A stretch of DNA of 64,000 nucleotides from Bacillus taeanensis (GCF_003318295.1 NZ_QOCW01000004.1:62001-126000); one strand, 5' to 3'. Positions 17,877 through 29,087 are shown, counted from the stretch's first letter. Notes: a model not told the origin generated them from the letters alone. Numbers and translations: made by a program.

Positions 17877-19712
17877 ATGAATCGAAAAGAAAAATTAGAA
17901 CGGCAATCACGGATCCGCAACTTTTCCATCATCGCCCATATTGACCATGGGAAATCAACGCTTGCGGATCGTATTTTAGAAAAAACAAGTGCATTAACGC
18001 AGCGCGAGATGAAGGAACAAATGCTCGATGCAATGGATTTAGAACGTGAGCGCGGAATTACAATTAAACTAAATGCCGTACAGTTAACGTATAAAGCAAA
18101 AGATGGTAATGAATACATCTTTCATTTAATTGATACGCCGGGCCATGTCGACTTTTCTTATGAAGTATCGCGAAGCTTAGCAGCATGTGAAGGGGCTTTA
18201 TTAATTATTGATGCTGCACAAGGTGTAGAAGCTCAAACACTTGCAAATGTATATTTAGCGCTTGAAAATGATCTTGAAATCTTACCGGTTGTAAATAAAA
18301 TCGATCTTCCAAGTGCCGAACCAGAGCGCGTAAAAAAAGAAGTAGAAGATGTAATTGGTCTTGATACTTCCGATGCGGTTCTTGCATCTGCTAAAGAAGG
18401 CATTGGTATTGAAGAAATTTTAGAACAAGTTGTTGAAAAAGTACCAGCGCCTCAAGGAGATCCAGAAGGTCCGTTAAAGGCGTTAATTTTTGACTCCTTA
18501 TATGATCCTTACCGAGGTGTAGTTGCCTATATTCGAATTGTTGAAGGTTCGGTAAAAGTCGGGGAGAAAATCCGAATGATGGCAACCGGAAAAGAGTTTG
18601 AAGTTACAGAGCTTGGTGTGTTTACTCCAAAGCCTATTGCTAAAAAAGAACTGTCGGTAGGGGATGTAGGATTTTTAACAGCAGCTATTAAAAATGTTGG
18701 AGATACACAAGTGGGGGATACGATCACCACAGTGAAAAATCCAGCTGATCAATCGCTGCCTGGTTATCGGAAAATGAATCCTATGGTGTATTGCGGGTTG
18801 TATCCTATTGATTCAAGTCAATATAATGATCTTCGTGAAGCATTAGAAAGGCTTGAATTGAATGATTCATCATTGCAGTATGAACCAGAAACATCTCAAG
18901 CGCTTGGATTTGGTTTCCGGTGTGGTTTCTTAGGACTGCTGCATATGGAGATTATTCAAGAACGTATTGAGCGTGAATTTGGTATTGATTTAATTACCAC
19001 TGCGCCGAGTGTAATTTATAATGTGAAACTGCAAAATGGTGAAGAAATGACCGTTGATAATCCATCAAAAATGCCGGCACAACAGGTAATTGATCAAGTA
19101 GAGGAGCCGTATGTGAAAGCTTCTATTATGGCGCCGAATGATTATGTAGGGTCCGTAATGGAAATTTGTCAAAAGAAACGCGGCGAATTTATTGATATGC
19201 AGTACTTAGATGAAAACCGTGTTAACATTACGTATCATATTCCTCTTAGTGAAATTGTTTATGATTTCTTTGATCAATTAAAATCTAATACAAAAGGGTA
19301 TGCCTCATTAGACTATGAACTAATTGGTTACCGTGCTTCAAAGTTAGTAAAAATGGATATTTTATTAAATGGTGAACAAATTGATGCGTTATCTGTTATT
19401 GTTCATAAAGACTTTGCATTTGAACGTGGAAAATCGATTACTGAAAAGTTGAAAGAGTTAATTCCTAGACAGCAGTTTGAAGTACCAGTTCAAGCAGCGA
19501 TTGGCCAGAAAATTATTGCTCGTTCAAGTATTAAAGCGATGCGCAAAAACGTATTGGCAAAATGTTATGGCGGGGACATTTCTCGTAAGCGTAAACTTCT
19601 TGAAAAACAAAAAGAAGGTAAAAAGCGTATGAAGATGGTAGGTCGAGTAGAAGTTCCGCAAGAAGCCTTTATGTCTGTATTGAAGATGGATTCAGACAAA
19701 AAGGAAAAATAA
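17877..19712 (+). CDS. lepA: Elongation factor 4 (LepA), ribosomal back-translocase GTPase
   Basis: 611 residues, normal length. The GTPase motifs are clear: AHIDHGKST (G1), RGITI (G2), DTPGH (G3), NKID (G4). EF-G-like domains and the LepA-specific C-terminal domain ([26 protein letters not shown]) follow. EF4 binds stalled ribosomes and affects initiation and elongation under stress. Own sigma-A promoter; hemW follows after a repeat element. Confidence 0.98.
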   Translation: MNRKEKLERQSRIRNFSIIAHIDHGKSTLADRILEKTSALTQREMKEQMLDAMDLERERGITIKLNAVQLTYKAKDGNEYIFHLIDTPGHVDFSYEVSRSLAACEGALLIIDAAQGVEAQTLANVYLALENDLEILPVVNKIDLPSAEPERVKKEVEDVIGLDTSDAVLASAKEGIGIEEILEQVVEKVPAPQGDPEGPLKALIFDSLYDPYRGVVAYIRIVEGSVKVGEKIRMMATGKEFEVTELGVFTPKPIAKKELSVGDVGFLTAAIKNVGDTQVGDTITTVKNPADQSLPGYRKMNPMVYCGLYPIDSSQYNDLREALERLELNDSSLQYEPETSQALGFGFRCGFLGLLHMEIIQERIEREFGIDLITTAPSVIYNVKLQNGEEMTVDNPSKMPAQQVIDQVEEPYVKASIMAPNDYVGSVMEICQKKRGEFIDMQYLDENRVNITYHIPLSEIVYDFFDQLKSNTKGYASLDYELIGYRASKLVKMDILLNGEQIDALSVIVHKDFAFERGKSITEKLKELIPRQQFEVPVQAAIGQKIIARSSIKAMRKNVLAKCYGGDISRKRKLLEKQKEGKKRMKMVGRVEVPQEAFMSVLKMDSDKKEK

Positions 19713-19731
19713 TATAAGAAAATGAAATATT

Positions 19732-19856
19732 AAAAAGGGCTGTCTCAAAAACATAGGGTCAGATCTTCCTCGTCTAATACAACATGCTTTTTATTAAAAG
19801 TATCGATGTATTGTAGGTATTGGAGGGGATCAGACCCTATTGAGACAGTCCTTTTC
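19732..19856. repeat. MITE-like element with imperfect inverted arms between lepA and hemW
   Basis: Left arm about 19732-19765 and right arm 19828-19856 are imperfect inverted repeats sharing GGNCTGTCTCAA and ATAGGGTCNGATC; about 60 bases lie between. The TGTCTCAATAGGGTC core recurs in the palindrome at 62045-62091. The ends resemble terminal repeats I associate with some Firmicute IS families (recalled, not checked). It has no ORF of its own and may serve as the lepA terminator. Confidence 0.6.
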
Positions 19857-19889
19857 CTCCATAAAGATTATTTAGAAAGCAGTGATAAT

Positions 19890-21029
19890 ATGGCTATTAC
19901 AGCCGCTTATTTACACATCCCGTTTTGTGAGCAAATTTGTCATTATTGTGATTTTAATAAAGTATTTTTAGATAGGCAGCCTGTTGAAGAGTACTTACGA
20001 GCAATGGAAAGGGAAATGGCTCATACAACTTCTAGATTCTCGGATCGAAAAATGAAAACCATTTTCGTAGGAGGAGGAACGCCAACAGCTTTAAATGTTG
20101 AGCAGTTAGAATTGTTTTTGAATTCAATTCATCGGCATTTTAAGTTAGCTGACAACTATGAGTTTACTTTTGAGGCAAATCCCGGAAACATCGGAAAAGA
20201 CAAGCTTAAACTTCTAAAAGAGGCGGGTGTTAATCGGTTAAGTATTGGTGTACAAGCGTTTCAAGATGAATTATTAAAGGGAATTGGACGTACACATCGT
20301 TATGAAGACATTTTTGAAATTGTTTCTTTAGCATATGAAATAGGTATCCATAATTTATCAATTGATCTAATGTTTGGTCTTCCTCATCAAACCGTTCAAA
20401 TGTTTCAAGAATCTCTCCAAAAAGCCTTTTTGCTCGATATTACGCACGTGTCTGCTTATTCGCTGCAAATTGAGCCAAAAACGTTATTTTACAATTTAAT
20501 GAATAAAGGCAAGCTTAAAGTTCCTTCAGAAGAAAATGAATATAAAATGTATGAGCTGCTGATGAATGAGATGGAACGAAACGGTTTTGCACAGTATGAA
20601 ATCAGTAATTTTGCTAAGCCTGGCTTTGAAAGTAGGCATAATTTAACTTATTGGCGTAATGAACATTATTATGGTATAGGGGCAGGAGCTCACAGTTATA
20701 TTAATGGAGTAAGACGGGTAAATGCAGGGCCGTTAAAACAATATATAAATAGTATTACAGAAACAGGGTTTCCATATCGTGAAGAAAACGTGTTAACAGA
20801 GAATGAGAAAATGGAAGAAGAAATGTTTATGGGGCTTCGGAAAATAAAAGGCGTATCAAAAAATGAATTCAAGAAAAAATATAATAAATCCATATATGAT
20901 GTATTTGGTGAACAAGTTACTTCATTAGCAAAAAAGGGTTTGCTTATTGATAACGAAGAACGCTTAACATTATCCAAGCAAGGGATTTTTTTAGGTAATG
21001 AAGTGTTTCAACAGTTTCTTAATGTGTAA
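19890..21029 (+). CDS. hemW: Radical SAM haem chaperone HemW (HemN-like, YqeR)
   Basis: 379 residues from ATG 19890; an upstream in-frame start (19806) would run through the repeat element and is rejected. C13-x3-C17-x2-C20 binds the radical-SAM cluster (HIPFCEQICHYCDF). A GGGTPT motif and the HemN C-terminal region follow. It lacks the extra Cys after CxxxCxxC typical of true coproporphyrinogen dehydrogenase, favouring HemW, a haem carrier. Its neighbours are lepA and hrcA, the usual order. Ribosome site is weak. Confidence 0.93.
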   Translation: MAITAAYLHIPFCEQICHYCDFNKVFLDRQPVEEYLRAMEREMAHTTSRFSDRKMKTIFVGGGTPTALNVEQLELFLNSIHRHFKLADNYEFTFEANPGNIGKDKLKLLKEAGVNRLSIGVQAFQDELLKGIGRTHRYEDIFEIVSLAYEIGIHNLSIDLMFGLPHQTVQMFQESLQKAFLLDITHVSAYSLQIEPKTLFYNLMNKGKLKVPSEENEYKMYELLMNEMERNGFAQYEISNFAKPGFESRHNLTYWRNEHYYGIGAGAHSYINGVRRVNAGPLKQYINSITETGFPYREENVLTENEKMEEEMFMGLRKIKGVSKNEFKKKYNKSIYDVFGEQVTSLAKKGLLIDNEERLTLSKQGIFLGNEVFQQFLNV

Positions 21030-21035
21030 TAATAA

Positions 21036-21065
21036 TTGACAAATACAAGGTGCTTTTGGTAAGTT
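21036..21065 (+). promoter_or_regulatory. Probable sigma-A promoter of the hrcA operon
   Basis: Perfect -35 TTGACA at 21036-21041; the -10 is uncertain (TAAGTT at 21060-21065 with 18-base spacing). It lies just upstream of the CIRCE operator. Confidence 0.5.
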
Positions 21066-21075
21066 ATTATTAGAT

Positions 21076-21102
21076 TTAGCACTCGCTCAGATCGAGTGCT
21101 AA
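21076..21102. promoter_or_regulatory. CIRCE operator (HrcA binding site)
   Basis: Exact match to TTAGCACTC-N9-GAGTGCTAA, upstream of hrcA. HrcA binds it and represses the chaperone operon until heat stress titrates GroEL. Confidence 0.97.
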
Positions 21103-21118
21103 CAGAGGTGATGGTTTC

Positions 21119-22150
21119 ATGTTGACGGATCGTCAATTGTTGATTTTACAGTTGTTAACGGATGATTATATTCGGTCAGCAGAGCCCATCGGTTCGCGTA
21201 CAATTTCTAAGCGTGAAGATGTAACATTCAGCTCAGCCACCATCCGAAATGAATTAGCGGATCTTGAAGAAATGGGTTTTCTCGAAAAAACACATAGTTC
21301 TTCAGGAAGAATTCCATCTGAAAAAGGATATCGCTTCTATGTTGATCATTTGCTTTCGCCATCAACTCTTTCCGGTGAAGATGTCGAAAGTATCAAACGA
21401 TTGTTTACAGAGAAATTATATGAAGTTGAAAAAGTGATTCAAGAGTCTGCGAAAATTCTTTCGGAAATGACCAATTATACATCCATTATTTTAGGGCCAG
21501 AAATGTTTGAAACACGCTTAAAACATCTACAAATTATCCCGTTATCAAATGGGACAGCTGTAGTAATTTTTGTAACGAACACAGGGCATGTCGAAAATCA
21601 GACTATTTCCATTCCAGAACAGGTTGACCGCTCTGAGTTGGAGAAAATTATTAATATTTTAAACGAACGTTTAAAAAATGTTTCGCTTATTGAGCTGCGA
21701 AGTAAATTATTTGAAGAAATTGCTGATGTTTTAAAGGCTCATATTAAAAATTATCAGCATGTTCTTACGATGTTGAATGAAAGCTTCTCAGCTACGAAGA
21801 ATGAAAAAGTGTTTTATGGTGGAAAAACAAACATTCTTTCACAACCGGAATTTCGTGATGTGGATAAAGTTCGAATGCTTCTAAATGCAATTGAACAAGA
21901 AGAGCTTGTTTATCAACTCGTTCGTGCACAAGCGCCGGGTATTGAAGTGAAAATTGGTCAAGAAAATCATTTGCAAGAGGTGAAAAATTGTAGTATCATT
22001 ACAGCCTCTTATTCCATCAGTGGTAAACATATGGGATCGATTGCTATGCTTGGTCCAACTCGTATGGAATATCGTCGTGTAATTAGTCTTCTTGATTTTA
22101 TTTCAAAAGATTTAACGAAGCTCTTGACAGAACGGTATCAATCTAGGTAG
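21119..22150 (+). CDS. hrcA: Heat-inducible transcription repressor HrcA
   Basis: 343 residues. An N-terminal winged helix (LTDRQLLILQLLTDDYIRSAEPIGSRTI, then SSATIRNELADLEEMGFLEKTHSSSGRIPS) is followed by the GAF-like dimerisation domain. It represses class I heat-shock genes through CIRCE, with its own operator 17 bases upstream of the start, giving autoregulation. First gene of hrcA-grpE-dnaK-dnaJ. Confidence 0.98.
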   Translation: MLTDRQLLILQLLTDDYIRSAEPIGSRTISKREDVTFSSATIRNELADLEEMGFLEKTHSSSGRIPSEKGYRFYVDHLLSPSTLSGEDVESIKRLFTEKLYEVEKVIQESAKILSEMTNYTSIILGPEMFETRLKHLQIIPLSNGTAVVIFVTNTGHVENQTISIPEQVDRSELEKIINILNERLKNVSLIELRSKLFEEIADVLKAHIKNYQHVLTMLNESFSATKNEKVFYGGKTNILSQPEFRDVDKVRMLLNAIEQEELVYQLVRAQAPGIEVKIGQENHLQEVKNCSIITASYSISGKHMGSIAMLGPTRMEYRRVISLLDFISKDLTKLLTERYQSR

Positions 22151-22273
22151 AAATGGTAATAGTGACATATGAGATGGAAGAGCATTTTCTTCCATCCCTT
22201 TCTAATGGATAAAATACTACACTGTTTGAAGAGTGTTTTACATCTATGATAGAAATTAGGGGAGGTGAAATAA

Positions 22274-22846
22274 ATGGAAAATAAACAACACGAAACAGAA
22301 GAAGAAGTAATTGATACAGCTGCTGAAAGTGAACAGAGTGATGAAAAGGTAGACTCAGCTGACAATGTTGAACTTATCGAAGAGTCTGAGGAAACAGATC
22401 AAGAAAAAGAATCCCTTCTTGCGGAACTTGAAGATACTAAAACACGTCTTCTTCGCACACAAGCTGATTTTGATAATTTCCGCCGCCGTTCAAGAGATGA
22501 GAAGGCCGCAGCTGCAAAGTACCGAGCAAAAGATTTAGTTGAATCATTACTGCCGGTAATAGATAATTTTGAGCGTGCCCTTGCCGTAGAAGTAAAAGAT
22601 GAACAGAGTAAATCAGTTCTTCAAGGCATGGAAATGGTTTACCGTCAATTGAAAGATGCCTTAGAAAAAGAAGGTGTTGAAGAAATTAATGCAGTTGGCG
22701 AGTCGTTTGATCCTCATTATCATCAGGCGGTTATGCAGGTTCAATCTGAAGATCATGAATCAAATACAGTAATAGAGGTATTGCAAAAAGGATACCAATT
22801 AAAAGATCGCGTTATTCGCCCAGCAATGGTAAAAGTAAGCGAGTAA
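22274..22846 (+). CDS. grpE: Nucleotide exchange factor GrpE
   Basis: 190 residues. A long acidic, low-complexity N-terminus (Glu-rich, residues 1-50) leads into the coiled coil ([30 protein letters not shown]) and a beta-domain ending in [21 protein letters not shown]. It releases ADP from DnaK. GGGGAGGTG ribosome site; 31 bases to dnaK. Confidence 0.97.
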   Translation: MENKQHETEEEVIDTAAESEQSDEKVDSADNVELIEESEETDQEKESLLAELEDTKTRLLRTQADFDNFRRRSRDEKAAAAKYRAKDLVESLLPVIDNFERALAVEVKDEQSKSVLQGMEMVYRQLKDALEKEGVEEINAVGESFDPHYHQAVMQVQSEDHESNTVIEVLQKGYQLKDRVIRPAMVKVSE

Positions 22847-22877
22847 CTACATAAATAAGTTATAGGAGGAATAGACA

Positions 22878-24707
22878 ATGGGTAAAGTTATTGGAATTGA
22901 TTTAGGGACGACAAACTCATGTATCGCTGTAATGGAAGGCGGCGAAGCGACAGTTATTCCAAATCCAGAGGGAAGCCGTACAACACCTTCAGTTGTTGCG
23001 TTTAAAGATGGCGAGCGTTTAGTAGGGGAAGTTGCAAAGCGTCAAGCTATTACAAATCCAAATACAATCCAATCTATTAAGCGTCATATGGGAACAGATT
23101 ATAAAGTTGAGGCTGAAGGTAAGGAATATACACCACAAGAAATTTCTGCGATTATTTTACAAAAGTTAAAATCTTATGCAGAAGAATATTTAGGTGAAGC
23201 CGTAACAGAAGCTGTTATTACAGTACCAGCTTACTTTAACGATGCAGAACGTCAAGCAACAAAAGACGCTGGTAAAGTAGCAGGACTAGATGTAAAACGT
23301 ATTGTAAATGAACCAACTGCTGCAGCACTTGCATATGGTTTAGACAAAGATGACGATCAAACAATTCTTGTATTTGACCTTGGTGGTGGTACATTTGACG
23401 TATCGATTCTTGAATTAGGCGATGGTATCTTTGAAGTAAAATCAACAGCTGGTGATAACCGTCTTGGTGGAGATGACTTTGACCAAGTAATTATTGACCA
23501 CCTTGTGGCAGAATTTAAAAAAGAAAACGGTATTGATTTATCTCAAGATAAAATGGCGCTTCAGCGTTTAAAAGATGCTGCTGAAAAAGCGAAAAAAGAC
23601 CTTTCAGGTGTAACGCAAACACAAATTTCGCTTCCATTTATTACAGCGGATGCATCAGGACCAAAGCACTTAGAAGTATCATTAACTCGTGCGAAGTTTG
23701 AAGAGCTTTCTGCTGAGTTAGTTGAAAAAACAATGGGACCAACTCGTCAAGCATTAAAAGATGCGGGGCTTTCAGCTAGCCAAATTGATAAAGTTATCCT
23801 TGTTGGTGGTTCTACTCGTATTCCTGCGGTTCAAGAAGCAATTAAAAAGGAAATTGGTCAAGATCCTTCAAAAGGAGTAAACCCTGATGAAGTAGTAGCA
23901 CTTGGTGCAGCCATTCAAGCTGGCGTACTTGCTGGTGATGTGAAAGATGTTGTATTACTTGATGTAACACCACTTTCTCTTGGAATTGAAACAATGGGTG
24001 GCGTCTTTACAAAGCTAATTGAGCGTAATACAACGATTCCAACAAGTCATTCTCAAGTATTCTCAACGGCAGCAGATAACCAAACATCTGTAGACATTCA
24101 TGTTTTACAAGGTGAACGTGAAATGGCTTCTTACAATAAAACGTTAGGTCGTTTCCAATTAACAGATATTCCGCCAGCACCACGCGGTGTGCCTCAAATC
24201 GAAGTATCATTTGATATTGACGCAAATGGTATTGTAAATGTAAGAGCAAAAGATTTAGGTACGAACAAAGAGCAGTCGATTACGATTAAATCATCATCTG
24301 GTTTATCTGATGAAGAAGTAGAACGCATGGTAAAAGAAGCAGAAGAAAATGCGGAAGAAGATAAAAAGCGTCGTGAAGAAGTAGAACTTCGCAACGAAGC
24401 AGATCAGCTTGTCTTTACAGTTGATAAAACATTAAAAGACCTTGAAGGTAAAGTGGACGAAAGCGAAGTTAACAATGCTAACGAGGCAAAAGATAAGCTT
24501 AAAAAAGCACTTGAGGAAAACAATCTTGAAGAAATCAAAACAGCTAAAGACGAGTTACAAGAAATTGTTCAGCAGCTTTCTGTAAAATTGTATGAGCAGG
24601 CGCAGCAGCAAGCTCAACAAGCTCAACAAGATGGCAGTGCGCAAGGCAAAGCTGACGATAATGTTGTCGATGCTGATTATGAAGAAGTAGATGACGAGAA
24701 AAAGTAA
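22878..24707 (+). CDS. dnaK: Chaperone protein DnaK (Hsp70)
   Basis: 609 residues. ATPase signatures are [25 protein letters not shown] and [15 protein letters not shown]; the substrate-binding domain starts near residue 360 after the linker [13 protein letters not shown]. The C-terminal tail is Gln- and Asp-rich, ending near [13 protein letters not shown]. It folds and protects proteins together with DnaJ and GrpE. A terminator follows, so dnaJ is probably partly read through and partly separately started. Confidence 0.99.
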   Translation: MGKVIGIDLGTTNSCIAVMEGGEATVIPNPEGSRTTPSVVAFKDGERLVGEVAKRQAITNPNTIQSIKRHMGTDYKVEAEGKEYTPQEISAIILQKLKSYAEEYLGEAVTEAVITVPAYFNDAERQATKDAGKVAGLDVKRIVNEPTAAALAYGLDKDDDQTILVFDLGGGTFDVSILELGDGIFEVKSTAGDNRLGGDDFDQVIIDHLVAEFKKENGIDLSQDKMALQRLKDAAEKAKKDLSGVTQTQISLPFITADASGPKHLEVSLTRAKFEELSAELVEKTMGPTRQALKDAGLSASQIDKVILVGGSTRIPAVQEAIKKEIGQDPSKGVNPDEVVALGAAIQAGVLAGDVKDVVLLDVTPLSLGIETMGGVFTKLIERNTTIPTSHSQVFSTAADNQTSVDIHVLQGEREMASYNKTLGRFQLTDIPPAPRGVPQIEVSFDIDANGIVNVRAKDLGTNKEQSITIKSSSGLSDEEVERMVKEAEENAEEDKKRREEVELRNEADQLVFTVDKTLKDLEGKVDESEVNNANEAKDKLKKALEENNLEEIKTAKDELQEIVQQLSVKLYEQAQQQAQQAQQDGSAQGKADDNVVDADYEEVDDEKK

Positions 24708-24736
24708 TTCTTAATAAAAATAGCAGCAGTACTAAT

Positions 24737-24783
24737 ATATAAAAAGTCAAAGTCAGGCCTGTCTTGGCTTTGACTTTTTATAT
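24737..24783 (+). terminator. Hairpin terminator after dnaK
   Basis: 16-base complementary arms (24737-24752 and 24768-24783) with a T-run in the right arm. It should reduce dnaJ and downstream expression relative to dnaK. Confidence 0.8.
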
Positions 24784-24819
24784 GTCATAAATATAATGGA
24801 TGCAAGCATGAGATGAGTA

Positions 24820-24849
24820 TTGCACAGATTATAAAGATAGTGATAAGAT
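24820..24849 (+). promoter_or_regulatory. Possible internal promoter before dnaJ
   Basis: TTGCAC at 24820-24825, 18-base spacer, TAAGAT at 24844-24849. Its position after the dnaK terminator makes an internal promoter sensible. Confidence 0.35.
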
Positions 24850-24883
24850 AAAATTTATGTGAAACGAATCGGGAGTGGATAGC

Positions 24884-25996
24884 ATGAGTAAAAGAGACTA
24901 TTATGAAGTCTTAGGTGTTGAGAAAAGTGCTTCGCCTGATGAAATTAAAAAGGCGTATCGAAAATTAGCAAGAAAATATCATCCGGATGTAAATAAAGAT
25001 GACCCAAAAGCTGCGGATAAATTTAAGGAAGCAAAAGAAGCATATGAAACATTAACAAATCCGCAAAAGAAAGCTCACTATGATCAATTCGGTCATACCG
25101 ATCCTAATCAAGGTTTTGGCGGTGGCGGTGCCGACTTTGGAGGATTTGGCGACATCTTTGATATGTTCTTTGGCGGGGGCGGCCGTCGTAATCCGAATGC
25201 CCCAAGACAAGGTGCAGATCTTCAATATTCTATGACACTTGAGTTTGAAGAAGCAGTGTTCGGTAAAGAAACGGATATTTTTATTCCGAAAGAGGAAGAG
25301 TGTAATACTTGCCATGGCAGTGGTGCAAAACCAGGAACATCTCCAGAAACATGTTCCCATTGTAAGGGAAGCGGTCAATTAAACGTTGAACAAAATACAC
25401 CGTTTGGTCGAGTAGTAAACCGAAGAGTGTGCCATTACTGTAGTGGAACCGGTAAAGAAATTAAAGAAAAATGCCGTACATGTCAAGGCAGCGGAAAAGT
25501 AAATAAACAAGCAAAAATTCATATAAAAGTTCCAGCGGGCATTGATGAAGGGCAGCAAATTCGTATTGCCGGTAAAGGGGAGCCTGGTGTAAATGGAGGG
25601 CCTCCAGGGGATCTTTATGTTGTCTTTCATATTCAACCACACGAATTCTTTGAGCGTCATGGAGATGATATTCACTGTGAAATGCCGTTAACGTATGCGC
25701 AGGCAGCACTGGGTGATGAAATTGAAGTGCCAACACTGCATGGAAAAGTAAAAATTAAAATACCAGCTGGCACTCAAACAGGGACAAATTTCCGATTGCG
25801 TGGAAAAGGTGTTCCGAATGTTAGAGGTTATGGCCAAGGTGATCAACATGTTACAGTTAAAGTGGTAACACCGAAAAATTTAACAGAGAAGCAGAAAGAT
25901 TTACTGCGTGAATTTGCGCAAATTAGTGGGACACATCCCGAAGAACAGCATGAAAACTTTTTTGCTAAAGTGAAACGCGCCTTTAAAGGTGATTAA
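24884..25996 (+). CDS. dnaJ: Chaperone protein DnaJ (Hsp40)
   Basis: 370 residues from ATG 24884 behind GGGAGTGGATAGC (a GTG three codons earlier lies in this ribosome site). J domain with HPD at 33-35, a Gly/Phe-rich linker (about 72-110), four CxxCxGxG zinc repeats (about 145-210) and a C-terminal substrate domain. It stimulates DnaK ATPase. prmA follows after 18 bases. Confidence 0.98.
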   Translation: MSKRDYYEVLGVEKSASPDEIKKAYRKLARKYHPDVNKDDPKAADKFKEAKEAYETLTNPQKKAHYDQFGHTDPNQGFGGGGADFGGFGDIFDMFFGGGGRRNPNAPRQGADLQYSMTLEFEEAVFGKETDIFIPKEEECNTCHGSGAKPGTSPETCSHCKGSGQLNVEQNTPFGRVVNRRVCHYCSGTGKEIKEKCRTCQGSGKVNKQAKIHIKVPAGIDEGQQIRIAGKGEPGVNGGPPGDLYVVFHIQPHEFFERHGDDIHCEMPLTYAQAALGDEIEVPTLHGKVKIKIPAGTQTGTNFRLRGKGVPNVRGYGQGDQHVTVKVVTPKNLTEKQKDLLREFAQISGTHPEEQHENFFAKVKRAFKGD

Positions 25997-26014
25997 GTAA
26001 GGAGTTGGTAGAAC

Positions 26015-26956
26015 TTGAAATGGACGGAGATTAGTATTCATACGACTCAGGAGGCTGTTGAGCCTGTATCAAATATTTTACATGAAGCAGGGGCTAGTGG
26101 TGTTGTTATTGAAGATCCCAGTGATTTAGTGAAGTCATGGGATACTTCACTAGGTGAAATCTATCAACTCAATCCTGACGATTATCCTGAAGAAGGCGTT
26201 ATAATTAAAGCATATTTATCTGTTACAAGCTTTTTAGGCGAAACCGTTGAGGAAATTAAGGAAGCAATTAACAGCTTGCTTTTATATGATATTGATCTAG
26301 GTTATAATACAGTCACAATTAGTGAAGTGAATGAAGAAGAGTGGGCAACAGCATGGAAAAAATATTATAAGCCTGTAAAGATTTCAGAGAAAGTAACCAT
26401 TACGCCGACATGGGAAGAGTATGAACCGGTAAGTACCGATGAACTCATTATTGAATTAGATCCTGGCATGGCATTTGGAACTGGGACACATCCAACAACG
26501 GTTATGTGCATTCAGGCTTTAGAAAAAACGGTTCACTCAGGAGGCTATGTGCTTGATATTGGCACAGGTTCAGGCGTCTTAAGCATTGCTGCAGCAAAAC
26601 TTGGCGCAAAAAAAGTAGATGCATTTGACCTAGATGAAGTAGCTGTGAAAAGTGCGATTTTAAACGTTAAACTTAACAAAGAGCAAGAAAAAGTAACCGT
26701 TAAACAGAATAATTTACTTGATCATGTAGAGGCTCAAGCAGATGTTGTGGTAGCGAATTTGCTTTCTGAAATCATTATTCGTTTTGCTGGTGATGTGCCG
26801 CGTGTCTTAAAGCCAGGTGGATTCTTTATTACCTCAGGAATTATTCAAGGCAAAAAGCAGGAAGTTAAGCAGGAGCTTATTACACAAGGATTTTCAATTG
26901 AAGAGACATTGGAAATGGAAGATTGGGTTGCCTTTATCGCCAGAAATAACGGATAG
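26015..26956 (+). CDS. prmA: Ribosomal protein L11 methyltransferase
   Basis: 313 residues from the TTG at 26015 behind AAGGAGTTGGTAGAAC; the start [34 protein letters not shown] matches PrmA. The SAM-binding GTGSGVL motif follows [12 protein letters not shown], and NLLSEII is the NPPY-like catalytic block. It trimethylates uL11. Together with rsmE and mtaB it forms the tail of the chaperone region, as in other bacilli. Confidence 0.95.
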   Translation: MKWTEISIHTTQEAVEPVSNILHEAGASGVVIEDPSDLVKSWDTSLGEIYQLNPDDYPEEGVIIKAYLSVTSFLGETVEEIKEAINSLLLYDIDLGYNTVTISEVNEEEWATAWKKYYKPVKISEKVTITPTWEEYEPVSTDELIIELDPGMAFGTGTHPTTVMCIQALEKTVHSGGYVLDIGTGSGVLSIAAAKLGAKKVDAFDLDEVAVKSAILNVKLNKEQEKVTVKQNNLLDHVEAQADVVVANLLSEIIIRFAGDVPRVLKPGGFFITSGIIQGKKQEVKQELITQGFSIEETLEMEDWVAFIARNNG

Positions 26957-26968
26957 AAGCAGGTGTAA

Positions 26969-27718
26969 ATGTTGCAAAGATACTTTGTACCAAAAGAAAA
27001 CATGACAGACACCAAAGTAACCATTACGGGTGAAGATGTGAAACATATAGCACGTGTGATGCGAATGAAAATAGGAGATATGATTATTTGCAGCAATTCC
27101 ATTCAAGCGGCACGCTGTAAATTGGAAGAGATTACAGATAACGAAGTAACAGCAAACATTGTAGAATGGATAGAGGAGCAAAAAGAGCTTCCTGTGGCTG
27201 TCACGATTGCCCAAGGTCTTCCTAAAGGTGACAAACTGGATTACATTATTCAAAAAGGAACAGAACTTGGGGCAAATAGTTTTTGGCCTTTTGCTGCAGC
27301 GCGCTCTGTTGTGAAATGGAATGCTCAAAAGGGGCAAAAAAAAATTGAACGCCTCGAGAAGATCGCAAAAGAGGCTGCTGAACAATCACACCGAACTCAA
27401 GTACCGACTGTGCAGCTTCCAACGTCATTTCAAGATTTACTTAAAGAAAGCAGCCATTATGATATTAAGCTGATTGCTTATGAGGAATCAGCTAAAACAG
27501 GCGAAAAGAAAAACTTGGCCAAAACGTTAAATACAGTGCAGTCAGGTCAAACAATCCTCCTTGTTATTGGACCAGAGGGTGGTTTATCGGAGCATGAAGT
27601 AATGGCATTAGAGGAGCAAGGCTTTGTTTCATGCGGTCTTGGTCCAAGAATTTTGCGTACAGAAACGGCTGCGCTTTATTTTTTAGCGGCTGTTTCGTAC
27701 CATACTGAATTAATGTGA
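26969..27718 (+). CDS. rsmE: 16S rRNA (uracil-1498-N3)-methyltransferase
   Basis: 249 residues of the SPOUT superfamily. The N-terminal PUA-like region (FVPKENM, HIARVMRMKIGD) is followed by the knotted SAM site with LVIGPEGGLSEHEV and LGPRILRTETAALYFLAA. It methylates U1498 in the decoding centre. The gene lies 12 bases after prmA and 11 before mtaB. Confidence 0.95.
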   Translation: MLQRYFVPKENMTDTKVTITGEDVKHIARVMRMKIGDMIICSNSIQAARCKLEEITDNEVTANIVEWIEEQKELPVAVTIAQGLPKGDKLDYIIQKGTELGANSFWPFAAARSVVKWNAQKGQKKIERLEKIAKEAAEQSHRTQVPTVQLPTSFQDLLKESSHYDIKLIAYEESAKTGEKKNLAKTLNTVQSGQTILLVIGPEGGLSEHEVMALEEQGFVSCGLGPRILRTETAALYFLAAVSYHTELM

Positions 27719-27729
27719 GGTGAAATATA

Positions 27730-29085
27730 ATGCCTTCAGTTGCATTTCAAACATTAGGTTGTAAAGTCAACCATTATGAAACAGAAGCAATATGGCAGCT
27801 TTTTCAAAATGAAGGATATGAAAGAGCGGATTTTGAAAGCACTGCTGATGTATATGTAATTAATACGTGTACGGTAACAAATACAGGAGATAAAAAAAGC
27901 CGTCAAGTCATTCGTCGTGCAGTCCGTAAAAACCCAAATGCAGTTATTTGTGTAACAGGCTGCTATGCCCAGACTTCGCCAGCAGAAATTATGGCCATTC
28001 CGGGTGTGGATATTGTTGTAGGTACACAAGATCGCACAAAAATGATTCCATATATTGAACAGTATAAACAAGAACGTCAACCGATTAATGGGGTTAGCAA
28101 TATTATGAAGGCTCGTGTATATGAAGAATTAGAAGTACCTGCTTTTACTGATCGTACACGTGCTTCATTAAAGATTCAAGAGGGCTGTAATAACTTTTGT
28201 ACGTTTTGTATTATCCCATGGGCACGCGGTCTTATGCGTTCTCGTGATCCTGAGGCAGTTATTGAACAAGCACAAAAACTTGTAGATGCAGGTTATAAAG
28301 AGATTGTGCTAACAGGTATTCATACCGCGGGATACGGTGAAGATATGAAGGATTATAATTTTGCAAAGCTGCTAAAAGATCTCGATAAAAAAGTGCATGG
28401 CTTAAAGCGCTTGCGTATTTCTTCCATTGAAGCAAGTCAAGTAACGGATGAAGTCATTGAAGCAATGAAGCAATCTAACACAATTGTTCGTCATCTTCAC
28501 ATTCCTATTCAATCTGCTTCAAATACTGTGCTGAAAAGAATGCGCCGCAAATATACAATGCAAATGTTTGCTGATCGTTTAGAGAAATTAAAAAAAGTAT
28601 TACCAGGACTAGCCATTACTTCTGATGTTATTGTTGGCTTTCCGGGTGAAACAGAAGAAGAGTTTCAAGAAACATACGATTTTATAGCAAAACATAAGTT
28701 TTCTGAGCTTCATGTTTTTCCATACTCTAAGCGTACTGGTACGCCAGCAGCACGGATGGAAGATCAAGTTCCTGAAGAAATAAAAAATGAACGGGTGCAC
28801 CGCCTTATTGAATTATCAAATCAGCTTGCAAAAGAATATGCTTCACAATTTGAGGAAGAAGTTCTGGAAGTAATTCCTGAAGAGGTTTATAAGGAAGAGC
28901 CTAACAGCGGACTGTATGTCGGTTATACAGATAATTACTTGAAAGTAAAAGTGCAAGCTTCAGAAGAAATGGTTGGAAAGCTTGTTAAAGTGAAAATTAC
29001 AAAAGCGGGCTATCCTTATAATGAGGGTCAATTTGTTCGTGTAATAGATAATGAAATTTCATCAAAAACAGCCATTTCTTCTTAA
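27730..29085 (+). CDS. mtaB: tRNA t6A37 methylthiotransferase MtaB
   Basis: 451 residues. An N-terminal MTTase domain with Cys11, Cys47 and Cys78 holds one 4Fe-4S cluster; the radical-SAM motif C153-x3-C157-x2-C160 (EGCNNFCTFC) holds the other; a C-terminal TRAM RNA-binding domain follows. It converts t6A37 to ms2t6A37 in tRNAs decoding ANN codons. Formerly yqeV. A terminator follows directly. Confidence 0.95.
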   Translation: MPSVAFQTLGCKVNHYETEAIWQLFQNEGYERADFESTADVYVINTCTVTNTGDKKSRQVIRRAVRKNPNAVICVTGCYAQTSPAEIMAIPGVDIVVGTQDRTKMIPYIEQYKQERQPINGVSNIMKARVYEELEVPAFTDRTRASLKIQEGCNNFCTFCIIPWARGLMRSRDPEAVIEQAQKLVDAGYKEIVLTGIHTAGYGEDMKDYNFAKLLKDLDKKVHGLKRLRISSIEASQVTDEVIEAMKQSNTIVRHLHIPIQSASNTVLKRMRRKYTMQMFADRLEKLKKVLPGLAITSDVIVGFPGETEEEFQETYDFIAKHKFSELHVFPYSKRTGTPAARMEDQVPEEIKNERVHRLIELSNQLAKEYASQFEEEVLEVIPEEVYKEEPNSGLYVGYTDNYLKVKVQASEEMVGKLVKVKITKAGYPYNEGQFVRVIDNEISSKTAISS

Positions 29086-29087
29086 AT

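Noticed and set aside
19806..19889. N-terminal extension of hemW
   Set aside because: The added 28 residues come from the repeat element; HemW homologues begin near residue 29 of that frame.
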